Source: Brugia malayi
Taxonomy: Eukaryota; Nematoda; Chromadorea; Rhabditida; Onchocercidae
Length of the DNA: 64,000 nt
Reading direction: 5' to 3'
NCBI RefSeq assembly: GCF_000002995.4
Contig: NW_025062478.1
Span: forward strand, 12,024,001-12,088,000
Position numbers and translations under genes: made by a program. Below, piece by piece: positions 1-13,175 of the stretch. The notes under the pieces were generated by a model. It saw only the letters and a program-made list of their open reading frames with translations. It had not been told where the DNA came from and did not search any database. Every line of letters starts with the position of its first letter. Positions within the stretch are counted from its first letter, which is position 1.

Positions 1-164
1 GCAATGAAAGAATTTCAATTTTAGCTTTAATCTAGCATCTTTGCAATTGATAATTTCATTAATTTTTTTTATTTTTAGTTTATAATTAGTAAGTTGTTTT
101 GATTGAAATTATACAAATGCAAAAAAAAAAAAATATTTTCGATTTAATTTGAAATAATTTAAAA

Positions 165-171
<7 letters not shown>

Positions 172-201
<30 letters not shown>
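172..201. repeat. (AT)n microsatellite
   Basis: Uninterrupted AT dinucleotide run following a poly-A tract. Confidence 0.9.
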
Positions 202-203
<2 letters not shown>

Positions 204-298
204 AAAATTGATAACTTTACTAAAAATTTATCAAACAAAAAATAAATGAAGAAAGAGAAGAAGAAGAAAAGAAAAGAATGGATAATTTAATTTTATTT

Positions 299-595
299 AT
301 AATGATATGATAAGCTTTTTAAACAATAATACCGATAGTGATATGATAACCTTTTTAATAATGATATGAATAAATGATATGATAAGCTTTTTAATAACGA
401 TACCAAGAATGATATGATAAGCTTTTTAAACAATAATACCGGTAGTGATATGATAACCTTTTTAATAATGATATGATAAGCTTTTTAATAGCGATACCAA
501 TAATGATATGATAAGCTTTTAAATGATGATACTAATAATGATATGATAAGCCTTTTAATAAAGATATCAATAATGATATGATAAGCTTTTAAACC
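299..595. repeat. GATATGATAAGCTTTTTAA-type imperfect tandem repeat
   Basis: The core GATATGATAAGCTTTTTAA (or ...ACCTTTTTAA) recurs about every 35-45 bp. A longer block with ACAATAATACCG(A/G)TAG occurs near 320 and again near 430, about 109 bp apart, which suggests a higher-order duplication. The unit is rich in TGATA/GATAA words. Confidence 0.8.
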
Positions 596-967
596 TAGCC
601 TACTGATTTTGATAAGCTTTATGATAAGCACTGATTCATCCATTTTATCTATTTGATTCATTTCTGGTCAAATTTATGCTGTCAAATACACAGAATTATT
701 GAATAATTTTTGCTTTTTACTTTGAAAAGTTTGAATATATTTAAATGAAAAAGTAATCCATTTGACAGCTTATTGCTTCATTAGTGTCCTCTTCATCATA
801 GCCATTAGTAGCAGAAAGTGTTGGACAGATGACAGCAAACTTCTCGAGATATTCCGGGAGTGAAGTGAGGTGACAAATTATTAGAGTGTGACATGCAACA
901 GATGAAGAAGAGAAGAGAAGTTAATATGAATTTCGATTCAACAATAAATTCAAAGGGAGAAGTGCAG

Positions 968-1188
968 GGGAGAGAGAGAGAGAGAGAGAGAGAGGGACGG
1001 AGAGAGAGGGACAGAGAGAGAAGGAGAGAGGGAGCGGGAGAGGGGGACACTTCTCCCTCATTTTCACTATTAAATTATCATACATCATTGATGCATAAAA
1101 TTTACATCTCGAAAATTGCACAAAAAGAAGGAAAGAGAGAGAGGGACATAGGGAGGGGGAGAGAGAGAGGGAGAGAGAGAGGGATAGA
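968..1188. repeat. purine-rich (GA)n tract, two blocks
   Basis: AG/GGA runs at about 968-1046 and 1128-1188 separated by ordinary A/T sequence. Open frames here read as Arg-Glu or Ser-Leu repeats and are not genes. Confidence 0.9.
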
Positions 1189-4100
1189 ATGAAAGAGTAA
1201 ATTTGAATGGTTTTAGTGAAAAGATGCGCATATTCCTCTTAACGACTACGTTTAACTTAGTTCGTTGTTTTTTTTTTTTTTTTCATTTTAATTTTTACTA
1301 TTTATGCATTAAGTACTTTCATTAAGAAATAAATTTAGCATTCGCAATGAGTGCAATTAGGTTAAATCACGTAATTGACGCACGTCTAATTTCAAAATAA
1401 TAAACAAAACATATTAATAATAAATGATAATTTTAGTATTAAATGAAATATTCTCATAAAATGATAATATTTTTTGCTAACATTTATAAAATTTATGTTA
1501 TTTTCTTATATAAATATCAAATTAATATTTGAATATATCTGTGATATATCATTAAGTTTGAAATAATTCAATAATTATTTTAACTTTATAAACGATAAAA
1601 AGTAATTGCAAAATTTAATTTTTATTAATAAATAGATGAAATAATGCAATGCTAAATATTAATCAATTATCAGTCATTTTAAACAAACAATAAAAAGAAT
1701 AATTTAAAAAATTTTTTAAAAAGATATTGTTTTAAATCATTTAATAAAATAGTAAAAATGTTTTATTATTTAAAAAAAAAAATACATATAAAATTTTAGA
1801 TTTAAAAAAAAAAAACATTAAAAAGAATATGAAAGGTGGTAAAGGAGAAAAAAAAAATAAGAAATAATCATTTGAATTTATCAAAGCTTTTTCAAATGGG
1901 ACAATAAAATCAAAATATTTTCTTTTCTTACAGCATTTTTTCCTTTTTTCTTTTTTTTTTTTTTTTTTTGTTTCGTTCTTTTAATATTAGGGCAAAATAT
2001 CGAATATCTTTTCTTTATATCAAAAAAAAAAAAGAAAATTTTTTTTTTCCTTTTTAAATTTACCTTAGCAAAAAGGTAACCAATCGGTATCGTTTTGTTC
2101 TTTCTTTATTTATTTATTCTTCAGTTCCTTTTTTAATTGTTATTTCTTCTTTTTTATTTTTTCTTTTTTAACTGTCATTAAATAAACAAAAATAAAAATA
2201 AATGGAAAATAAAAAAAAAATTTTTTTGTAAATTTCGATTTAATTAAATGATTGTGAAATAAATTTTATCATTTTATAAAAATTTTTTAAAAAATTACTG
2301 ATTGCTTAATTTTTTTTTTTTTTTTTTGTTTTTGAGTTATTAAAATTTCTGTTAAATGGAAAGTAATTTGCTGCCTTTTTTTTTGTTTTTAATTAAGTAG
2401 ATTTTTAGATTATTTTTCTAAACATTTTTTTTAAGCCGTAAACTCGTCAAAATTTATTATTAACTTATCAATTAGAGTTTGCTATAGATTTTATCAATTA
2501 AAAATTGATCAAAAGGAAATTGCTTAACTATATTTCAGTAGGGAACAAATTAAAATTTACCCTCAGGAAACATTGCTCAATTCACCTGTTCATCTGCTTG
2601 TTTATTTTTCTGCACATGTACTGATGAAGCATAATGTTGGGTCATCTTATTGTCGCAGCAAAATATTACAAAAATATTTCCCACTTATTTATTTTACGAG
2701 AAGAAGACAAAATAGCAATGAAGAAAGAATTAATTTAAAGTTTTTGCAATTGTTAAATTTGCATATTTTTAAATTTGCAACGGCAAAATTTGTTGTCATA
2801 ATTGCAAGTGGATGACATCAGCTTGACAAAATGAATGGTCACAGCAATGGTCATTATTTAAATTTTTTTTTTTTTTGCTCTATTTTTTAATTCATTATGG
2901 TACGTGTCACATTAATGAAATTTTTCGTAGAAATTAAAAATTTTTTTAAAAAAAAAACAAATTTTTTGCAGCAATATTTATTTATTTATTTTTTTTTTTT
3001 ATTTAATTTGAATCAATAGAAAATTTTTTCTTTCTAGAATGTTTCCTAAAATTTAAAAATATTTTTTTTAATGATATATTTAGAAAGATTTTTAAAAAAA
3101 TAAAAAAAAAAATAAGAATTTCAAACTATTTGCCGTTATTTTCACAGACCAATTGGTGTATTTTATGAAATTTATAAGATTTTTTTTTTTTTTTTCTAGC
3201 ATTTCTAATTTTTTAATTTTATTTCTTTTAATTTTCTAATATTTACCCAAAAGAATTTAAATGAAAAAAAAAAAAAAAACGAATAAGCAATAAATATGTG
3301 TTCGTATTTTTCTCTAAAAATACTTTCTTTTGCATTATTTGAATTAATAATTAACTGCTAACTTTATTTGTTTATTTACTTCGTTTATTTAATTTGCTAA
3401 TTTGCTTGTAGATTAATTATTATTATTTGCTTTGCTTACTGATATTTATTAAACTATCTAATTACTTATTTTTTTTTTTTTTTTTTTTTTTCTAAATTTC
3501 CTTTTCAACTAATCCATCTTTTCATTTCTTTTTTTTCAGCAGTAATTTGATACAAAATTTTTTTTTTTTTCTTTTTCATTTCTTTTCCAATAAGCTCATA
3601 TTAAATTAGAATCTGCTTGCATTATAATTATCACAAAAATTTTATTCTGCAAAAATTCTTTATTTATTTTATTTAAATTAATTCATATTTAAATTATTGT
3701 TTATTTGCATCAAACATTCATTCAAAAATTACTTATTATAATGACATCCATTTAACATTTAAAATTTAAACTATAGTGAAATTTGAATTTTTTTTAAAAA
3801 AAAAAATAAGACAAGAAAGTTAATATTATATGAAATAAAAATTATTGATTATATTAAAAATAAAATATATTAAATAAAAAGAAATATTAGAATAATGAAA
3901 ATTTTTTTTCTGAATCAAATCAATATCTTTCTATCTCTTTTATTCTTTTCTTTCTCTCTCCCTCTCTCTCCCTCTCTGTCTTTTTTTTTTTTTTTTTTTG
4001 CTATTTGTTATTATAAAAGTTTATTTTGAAATGAAATTTTTATATTCTTCTAACAAAAATTTTGAGATATAACTTAACAATTATTAATTTTATGTTTTTT

Positions 4101-4355
4101 TTTTTCTTTTATTTTATTTGATATTTTATTATATTTTTGATGAAAATTTTGCTAGTAGCATTCTTTCAATATATTTTTGATGATTGATAATTGATATTAT
4201 ATTTTTATTTCCACTGATTATTTCTAAAAAAAAAAAAAAAAAATCCATTAGGAATGATATTTATTATGTTTGTAAACAAATGAAAAGCCTTAAAAATAAT
4301 TTTTTCATAGTTAAATGTTCATTATAGTTACTATTAGTAACAATAAATGAAAGAA

Positions 4356-4556
4356 GAAATGAAATGAAATGAATTGAAATGAATTGAAATGAAATGAAAT
4401 GAAATGAAATGAAATGAATTGAAATGAATTGAAATGAAATGAAATGAAATGAAATGAATTGAAATGAAATGAAATGAAATGAAATGAATTGAAATGAAAT
4501 GAAATGAAATGAATTGAAATGAAATGAAATGAAATGAATTGAAATGAAATGAAATG
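4356..4556. repeat. 5-bp satellite GAAAT/GAATT
   Basis: About 40 copies of the pentamer GAAAT with interspersed GAATT variants, arranged so that GAATT recurs at irregular multiples of 5 bp. Minus-strand frames through it spell His-Phe-Ile-Ser repeats and are artefacts. Confidence 0.95.
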
Positions 4557-7091
4557 TTTTTATCATTTATAACAAAATCTGCTCTGGATGATAGACAAGC
4601 ATTGATAGCATTTGAAAGCATTGATAAAAGCTTTTATTGTACTAAAAAATAATTTGAATAGAGAATGATTTATGGCTAATCAATCATTATGATAAAATAA
4701 TCATATAAATTTTCTTAGTCTATTTTCAATTTTTTTTTTTTTTTTTTAATCATTGAAAAGTGACTTATATTATCATCATACGTTAATTTTAATTTTAATT
4801 TTTTTTTTTTCTAGCTCAACCAATAATTTTCTACTTTTTATTATTTAAACTACATCTATCATTATCATTATTTATCATTCCATTTATCAATTTCATCCAT
4901 TAATTCATTTTAAAAGTTATATATTATTTTTTTTTTTTTTAAATTAATAAATAATTTAACTAGTTGCTTTTAGTGATATTATCAATAATATCACTTTTAG
5001 TAATTTTATTTTATTTTTTTTTTTTAAGTAGGTTCGAAAAGTTTAACTTTAATTAATAATATTGTTAATTAGAATTTAATTTTGACTAAAAAATATTATT
5101 AATAATATCGTAATTACAGTATGATTAGCTAGTATAAAATAACAAAATTGAAATATTAAATAAATTTTTGCAAAATTATCATAAAATTTAAAATTTTAAC
5201 TGAAAAATTGCATGTGAGAATTCCTTTATAAATAAATATAATTTGTAAGTATGAAATGTTATCAATTCATATTTGCAATAATGTATCAACGAAATTAATT
5301 CCTTTTGCATATTATTCAATTTTATTTCAATTTTTTGGTTTTAAATTTTCCCATTCTTCTTTTTCTCTTTTCTTATTTCTGATTTTTTTTCTCAAATTAA
5401 AATTGTATCTTTTTGTCAGAATTTGAAATGTTGATTTTGTTGAGAATATTTTAAAATTTTGCTATAAATTTGATTCCAAGTTAAGTATTTTTTTATTGAT
5501 ATCCTAAAATTGCTATTAGTCACGCGAAAGGTTAAAATTATTTTAAATTTAATTGATAATATTAACATAAAACAATTAAATTTATAATTTTAATAGCAAC
5601 ATTTTTGAATTTTTTTTTTTTTTTTTTTTGGGAATAAAATGCATGAAAATAATATTTTTTTTTTTTTAATAATTTCTCAAAAATTTAGTTTCAGTACAAT
5701 ATTTAGAAATTATACTTTCATTTCTTTGCTTTATGCTTTTTTTTTTTTTTTTTTTTTGAAATTTCTTTCAATTAATTTATAAAATTGCAACTTTTAAATG
5801 GCAAAGTTTTTTTTTTTTTATTTTTGCAATTGAATTTTAATGAAATTTATAATTTCTACTTTCACTGTCTTTTATTCATTCAATGAATTTACATAATTGT
5901 AGCTAAAATCATGAATATCATCATTTTAAGAGAAAAAAAATTCATTTGTGTTAGCCTTTCGAGTCATTTCTTTATTTAAATAAATTTCATTTAACTAACA
6001 AATTTTCAAAATTTAACAAAAAATTCTTTAAAAAAAATAAATTTTTTAAATTAATTAACAACTAATTAATGATGAAAAAAAAGTTTTATGAAACTAGAAA
6101 TTAAGTTGTTAATTTAGAAATAAAACATTGCTTCAATAAATATTATTCTAAAGGATATCAATAATTTTAAATAATACCAAAATTGAAATTTTCATTGTTT
6201 ATTTTTAATAATAGAATAGTTTTTTTTTTTTTTTTTTATTTTTGTGTAATTTTGTTTATTTAAAATAACTATCATAGTAGTATCATTAATATTTCTCTAA
6301 AATTTCAAAACAAAACAAAAATCATTTATTGATAATTTTGTGAAAAAAAAAAAAAAAAAAAAGAAAGTCCATTAAGCAAAATGATAATTTATTGATCATA
6401 AAAAAGATAAAAATGATAACAATTTCATTCATTTATCATTTAAATGTTTCACTCAATTTAATCAATAATATATGCCTTATGTATCATTCATTTATTTTGA
6501 TAAATTTTCACAAACATTTATCATTTGTTATACTTATATAAATATTAGTAATAATAGTTTTATCTGATCAAAACGATGCATTTCAAATGATATTTTATCT
6601 GATCTGAAAGTAAGATGAATGAATACGTTTAACTTTTCAATCTCAAATAATATATAACTTTTATCCTTCGCTTCATCTAAAGTCAAATATTTAAGTTTTA
6701 GATTAGCTTAAAGCTTAAATCCAAATAGCATCACAATGTAGTCAATATGTTTATAAGATGAAAATCCCACTGGGAATTTCTCTTTTTTTTTTTTTTTCCT
6801 TTCTTTTCTTTTTTTTCGTTTTCCTTTTTTTTTTTTTCTTTTTTGTTTCATAGCGACGAAACATCTTAAAATCATTCATATTTGAAATTTAAATTCATAC
6901 ATATAACGTGATTCTAAGGCTTTTATCTATCAGTGTAAAGTATACTTTTTAAAAGTTTTCAATTCAATTTTTTTTTTTTTTTTTTTGTCCTTTCAATAAT
7001 ATTTCTACGATGTTATATTTTGAATTAATTATATTTAATTTAATTTTAATGAAGTTTCATCGATTCTTTTTTCTGCTTATAATTATATTAT

Positions 7092-7505
7092 CTAATACAC
7101 ATATACGTGAAAATAATAATAACTAATAGATATATACGTGGAAATAATAGTAGCTAATACATATATACGTGGAAATAATAGTAGCTAATACATATGTACG
7201 TGGAAATAATAGTAGCTAATAGATATATACATGAAAATAATAGTAGCTAATACATATATACGTGAAAATAATAGTAGCTAATACATATATACGTGGAAAT
7301 AATAGTAGCTAATACATATGTACGTGGAAATAATAGTAGCTAATAGATATATACGTGGAAATAATAATAGCTAATACATATGTACGTGGAAATAATAGTA
7401 GCTAATAGATATATACGTGGAAATAATAGTAGCTAATAGATATATACGTGGAAATAATAGTAGCTAATACATATATACGTGGAAATAATAGTAGCTAATA
7501 CGTGT
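7092..7505. repeat. 31-bp minisatellite, about 13 copies
   Basis: The unit contains TACGTGGAAATAATAGTAGC followed by TAATACATATA. Copies differ by AATAC/AATAG and TATATA/TATGTA alternatives. The centre TATATACGTG carries an ACGT core in each copy. Confidence 0.93.
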
Positions 7506-10500
7506 TAACAACAATAGCTAATACATTTATAAGTGAAATATGCTTTCATCCTGCATTTAATTTTGCTTACAATTAATTTTTAATATAACAAACGAAGTAT
7601 ATTTATTGATTTTTATCAAAGTTTTTAGTTTCTTTTTTGTTTTCTATCAATTAAAATAATTTTTTTTTTTTTTTTTCTATGCTAAAATTGAAAAGCTAAA
7701 ATGATGAAATGATGTTAAAAGAGAAAAAAAAGAAGAAAAATTCTTACGAATAATCATCTTTAGCTAATTCTTGAAAAAAAAACTTTTCTAACATTTTTAA
7801 ATTTTATTCTATCATATATTTTACATTTAATTAATTAATTAATTTTTTATTAACTAATTCATTCATTCTATTCACTAAATATTGCTGCTACTATTAAATG
7901 TACATTCCATAAAGTAAATAAGTGAATTGAATTATTTCGAAAAGCTAAAATCGAAATTTATGCACTAAAAGTTTAGAGCGTTTTCAAAATTTTCATTTTG
8001 TAAATTAATTGATTTGAATTATTAAATATGTTTAATTCATATAAATATAAATATTTCGATAATATCTTTTTTTTTTTTTTTTTTGTTTTATGAAAATTTA
8101 AAAAGAAATTTAATGCTATTAGCAATATCAATCAACAAACATAAAAAATGAAAATATTGGAACTTGTAAAAACTTTTAATGTCAATACTTGAAGTTACTT
8201 AATTCAGAAATGCTACGAGAATAGAGTATTATCATATCTATGACTTGAAATTATCTCCAGAATAGGATGTTATCTGTGATAAGTTTGATAATTTTTGACT
8301 GGATTAAGATAAGAAATGAATTATTGAACAACAAACTCTCCTCATGCCTCTCTAATTATCATTTCTCTAAAGCTATGCTTCTTCGAGTCTCTCTGTTAAA
8401 ATATTTAATTAAGCACTACATTAGATTTCACTAGTTTAATTAAACAGCTATCTGATAGAAAAATATTATCAATTCCTCCAACTATACTAATAATTTTGAT
8501 CTTTTTTTTTTTTTTTTCTTCCTCTCACTACAAACTAAGCATTTTATTAATATAAAATAAACAATTTTATTTTTAATTTCAAGAAAAAAAAAAAATTGTA
8601 ATAAAAAATTTTGAGTTGAAAATAAATGAATTGTTTTGATCTAATCTTTTCACTCCTCTTTTTTTTTTTTCCTACTATAACTTGAATGAAATGTAATTCA
8701 ATCCATCTGAAAGTGTCACAATTCTGATCGATTTAAAATTTGTCAACAGATATACTTTTGGATAGACAATCTGATTGACTAATTTTTTTTTTTCCTTCTT
8801 TTTTTTTTTCTCATTTTAAATTTTACATATTTATGTTAAAAAAAAAAATAAATAAATAAATAAAATATGAATAGAGAAGAAAGAAAAAAAAATTTTTTTT
8901 TTTTTAAATTCAGGTAAAGTTTATCATTTTTTTTTTTTTTTTTAAGTTTACAAAATATTATTTACAAAATTTATGTCTTTTGCCATTTGCGCATCATAAA
9001 GTACGAATTGTTGTTGTTCAGTGAATTTTCCTCGTTGTGCATTTTGTTTGTTAGAATGGTTGAATAATGAATATAGCAGAGCATTTCAGACTATTCCATT
9101 TCTTGGCCAGAAGATAGTTTAGATAAAGCCATACTGCAAGATCGAGCCAAACTGGGCCAATACATGCTTTCCTCACTTACATATTCTACTTTTTCAAAAA
9201 AAAAAAAAAAAATGACCAACAAATGTTTTATTCATAATTTTGCTTTTGAATTGAATAAATTATTACTTTCGTCCAAATGTTAATGCTAATAATAATAATC
9301 AAAATAGCTAGTGGTAAATACATGTTTTACTTTATTACTATTGGTTATCACAAGGCGCAAAGCGAAAGGCGCTTTTAGACTATTTGCAATAGAGCTTAAA
9401 TCTTTGCTACTTTAACTGATACTCTCTAAAATATAAAATATTTCTATCAAATGTCTTCTTGTCACTTGAAAAAATGCTCAATTTAAAGTTCATTTAAAGT
9501 GGTCACTAAAGGCCATTCAGCTAAAGGATACTTTTACTCCTTAACATGCAGTGTGGTCATTTTTCAAATAAACATTATTACATTAAAAAAAAAGGAATAA
9601 TAACTGAGAATCGTTTAAAAAACACTTTTTGCAATAAATTCAAATTTATCATTTCACTCTTTTCCATTCTTTTTTCTAAAGTTAAAAAGTTTTTTTTTCT
9701 TTTCTTTTCTTTTCTTTTTTATTTTGGATAGAATTTTTAAATCAAAATATATCATTTGTTCAAGTTTAATTATCATTATTAAAATATACTTCGTCTTCTT
9801 TCTTTGACATAATAGTTTCTTTTTTTTTTTTTTTTTTTTTGCAGTTAAAATTAAATGAGAATTTTACTTTCTTTTTTTTTTATTTTGTTATGAACTTTCT
9901 CAAGCACTGATAAATTAGACTATTTGAAATGATAAAACAAATGGTATATAAAACAAAAAAAAAAATATTTATTAATAGCCAAGATGAAGAAAAAAAAAAA
10001 TTAGACAAGCTTTTTCAGGCTTGAATTATATTTCAGTTTTGTTAATAAGTATTAGTATTATTAACTATTCGATAGCTTCGCCGCATTTTTCTTCTTTTGC
10101 ATGAAAGATTGAATTGCATAAGTTTTTTTTTTTTTTTTTTTTTTTGTGAAATCGAGAATCAACAGCTTTGTTTACTCATTTCTTGCTTCTATAATTTAAA
10201 TTCGTCATTTCTTTTCAATTTTTTTTTTTTTTTTTTTTTTTTACTACAATTATTTTTTTTAAAGAAATATGAAAAAATAATATTTAAATTAATTGTAATA
10301 GTTATATCATTGAGATAATTTAAATTAATTAATTTATTCATTTCATTTTTTTAAATTAATTAAATATAAAAAAAAGATGTCATTTGCGAAGTATTTGTCA
10401 AATACATAATTGAAATGAGAATAATTGAGGAGAGAAATGTATAGAAGTGTGTGATAAATGTAATTTAAATATGAATTTAAATTTATGATATAAATACAAT

Positions 10501-11942
10501 ATGAAATCAATTGATAGCAATACATTTTGCATTGCTTTTAACATATGTTATCAATTCAAAATTCGTTTATTTTTGTGGTATTATTAGTTTAACAAAGACA
10601 AAATTTATTATCAAATTCTTATTTCGTTTTATTATATTTCAATTCGATATTATTCGATTTCAGTAAAATGAGCAAATGATTTATTACTTAACGATTTAAT
10701 TCAAATATTCTTTTCTTTTCTTTTTTTTTTCCCTCTTTGTGTTTTTTTGTTTTTTTTTTTTTTTTTAAATTTCAAATTTTTAATTATTTTATCAGGTGAA
10801 AATTATCTAATATACAACTATTTAATTAACTGATTAATCAATAATTTTGAGTAATTTTAAAATTTATTTTGCTTTTGCAGGTGATAAATTGTTTGCTGAT
10901 TGTTCAGGCAATTATTGATAGTATTCTTAGATAGTATATTTTTATATATTAATTAATTAGCAGTGCTATTTTTCTTATCTAATTCATTATGATTAGCATT
11001 TGAGATTTGATAAAATGAATTAATGAAATTTTTAATTATTTTTTAATTTTAATTACTTCTTTTTATTGCAAATTTTTTAATAGAAATTACATTAAATTAT
11101 GCATTTAATTTATTTAACCTTTTATTTTCTTATTTTTTCTTCATTACTTCAACGTGAATAATTCAATTTTTTACTAATTTTATTTTTTTAGTTATTATAA
11201 TTTGAAAATTTGAGCACAAAAATAATTATTGTTTAAGTTGTAATTATTATATAATTAAAAATTATAATCATTGTTTAGCTAAAAATTAGTGATATTAGAT
11301 TGAAAATTTGAGATATAATTGATCTAAAATTGTTTTACTTATTTTAAGCTATTTGATAAATTCAAAAATTGTATTAAGTATGAAATGATAATCATCAATT
11401 TGTGATTAATTGATAATGTTTGAAATGTTTTGTCATTTATGTCAAATATGTCAAATTTTGAAATTACACATTGTAATGTTTGTTTGAAAAGAAACCAAAA
11501 AAAAAAAAAATTTTTTTTTTTTTGAATAAACAATAAATTTAGCTAAAAAATAAAAGAAAAATGCTTTAATCCGTTATTTTTATTTTCTTTTAAAATATAT
11601 TTACCAAAAGTTTTTTGTAATTTAAAATGTAAATTTTTCAGTTTTTAAGAAATATCTACGAAATTATTTTATCATTTCTATGTTATCACACATTCATTTA
11701 TTTAACAATTGAATTGATAAAAAAAAAAAAGAAAATAAAGAAAATAATTTCTTTGAATTGTTTTCAATTTAAAATCGATTCATTTATAATAATATTCTCA
11801 CCTGAAAATATTAATTTACTATACCTGAGGGTATTTATAAATTTTTTATGTAACTCATCGATTAATTTAAATATTTATTTTGTAATGTTTTTTTTTTTTT
11901 TTTTTTTTTTTTTTTGTGCTTAAAAATTGAGATAATTATGTT

Positions 11943-11966
11943 TTTTTTTTTTTTTTTGTTTTTCAG
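11943..11966 (+). promoter_or_regulatory. candidate splice acceptor (5' UTR intron or spliced-leader site) before neurexin exon 1
   Basis: A long T run ends in GTTTTTCAG, with AG at 11965-11966, about 175 bp before the first in-frame ATG. This matches the nematode acceptor consensus. It is followed by ATGGTAGCAAATTAA, a four-codon upstream frame. It could receive a spliced leader or join an upstream untranslated exon; the sequence alone does not decide. Confidence 0.45.
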
Positions 11967-12141
11967 ATGGTAGCAAATTAAATTTGAAACAAATTAAATT
12001 GAAAAATATTTAAAATTTTCAACTACAAATGAAATTGAATAATAATTTTAAGTAAATTTAGGATTTGCTATGGAAATCGATATTATCAACAGATGTTAGA
12101 AACACAAACAAATATTGAAGAAGTGCTGTACTTATGTGACG

Positions 12142-13088
12142 ATGAAATTTCAACTTTTTTTGATTTTTCATCTCCAAAAAAAATGTCGCAGCAGTCAATG
12201 TCACATGAAGAAAATGCGCTATTTGAAAAAAGCAAAAGCATTGATATTTCGGCGTAAAAAAACTAAAAAGTTTCTCAAATTTAGTGTTTTGCATAGAAAA
12301 AATAGCAAAGCATATTTTTGGATGAAATATCAATTTGATCATTTTAATTTGATCAAAAAATTTAGCTCAATAATTGATTGCTATTTTGTAAATTTATTGC
12401 AAATATTCATTGCTCAAAATTATTATCACTCAGGCAAATTAATCCTACAAAATGAAATTAAATCAGAATCAATCAATACTGCTAATTCTGATCAATCAAT
12501 AAATTTATTCATCAATTATTATACAACTACTGCTGCCTCATTTTCCACTGATCAAAATTTCAATTCAAATTTTAATAAATCATTTAGCATTCTTCATTTG
12601 CTATCTAAAAGTTATATTTACATTTATCCATTTGCGCTTTTCAATACATCTTATGATGAAGGACAAAGTCCAATAAGATTTCAAACCAAATGGTTTATAT
12701 CAAAATTGTCAACTATGAAAGCAGCAGCAGCAGCAGCAACAACAGCATCATTGTCACCTCAACTATCATCATCATTATCATCCCTATCATCATCATCATC
12801 AACTATTTTATCAACCTCGTTTTTGTCAACTTCTATGACAATCACTGCTGTATCATCGATCAATTATAATCATAACAAATCAATATCAATTTATTGCACT
12901 GCTAATTTTTTCATCATAAATTGCCTTCAAAATTATTCGAAATTAACTATTCCTATTGTTAGCAACAAATTAAAAACTTCATTATGGCAATATTTCAATT
13001 TATTAAAATTATTACTTTTATTGATAATTTTATTAGCTGATGGATCGAATGCTATATTACTTTCTGGAGCACCTGGTTCATATGCCAG
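12142..13088 (+). CDS. nrx-1: neurexin exon 1: long N-terminus and hydrophobic signal-like segment
   Basis: The frame is open from 12100, just after an in-frame TAG at 12097-12099; 12142 is its first ATG. It encodes about 290 Lys/Ser/Asn-rich residues with poly-Ala (from 12721) and poly-Ser runs, then LLKLLLLLIILLADGSNA, a convincing signal-peptide core and cleavage region, then the neurexin start GAPGSYAR. Later in-frame ATGs (12205, 12715, 12835) are alternatives. None lies at a normal distance before the hydrophobic core, so an unseen intron or an internal or anchor-type signal is possible. The donor is CAG|GTAACT, phase 2. Confidence 0.7.
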
Positions 13089-13135
13089 GTAACTTATGCA
13101 TAATTCAATTTACAACAATATAAATATTTCAAATT

Positions 13136-13175
<40 letters not shown>

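Larger units (their letters stand above)
1..11966. other. upstream non-coding region
   Basis: No exon with neurexin, Ig or other recognisable domain content was found on either strand. The sequence is dominated by A/T homopolymers, short microsatellites and the repeats listed separately. A stretch of more mixed composition at about 8990-9200 and 9340-9560 stands out from the A/T background and could hold promoter or 5' untranslated exon sequence of the neurexin gene, but no motif proves this. Confidence 0.6.

Noticed and set aside
893..1192. Arg-Glu and Ser-Leu frames near 0.9-1.2 kb
   Set aside because: Produced by the GA microsatellite.
2573..2815. 80-codon forward frame with more mixed composition
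   Set aside because: Starts at TTG rather than ATG, shows no recognisable domain or splice context, and 80 codons can arise by chance; kept only as a remote possibility.
4264..4621. Minus-strand frames with His-Phe-Ile-Ser repeats
   Set aside because: Produced by the GAAAT/GAATT pentamer satellite.
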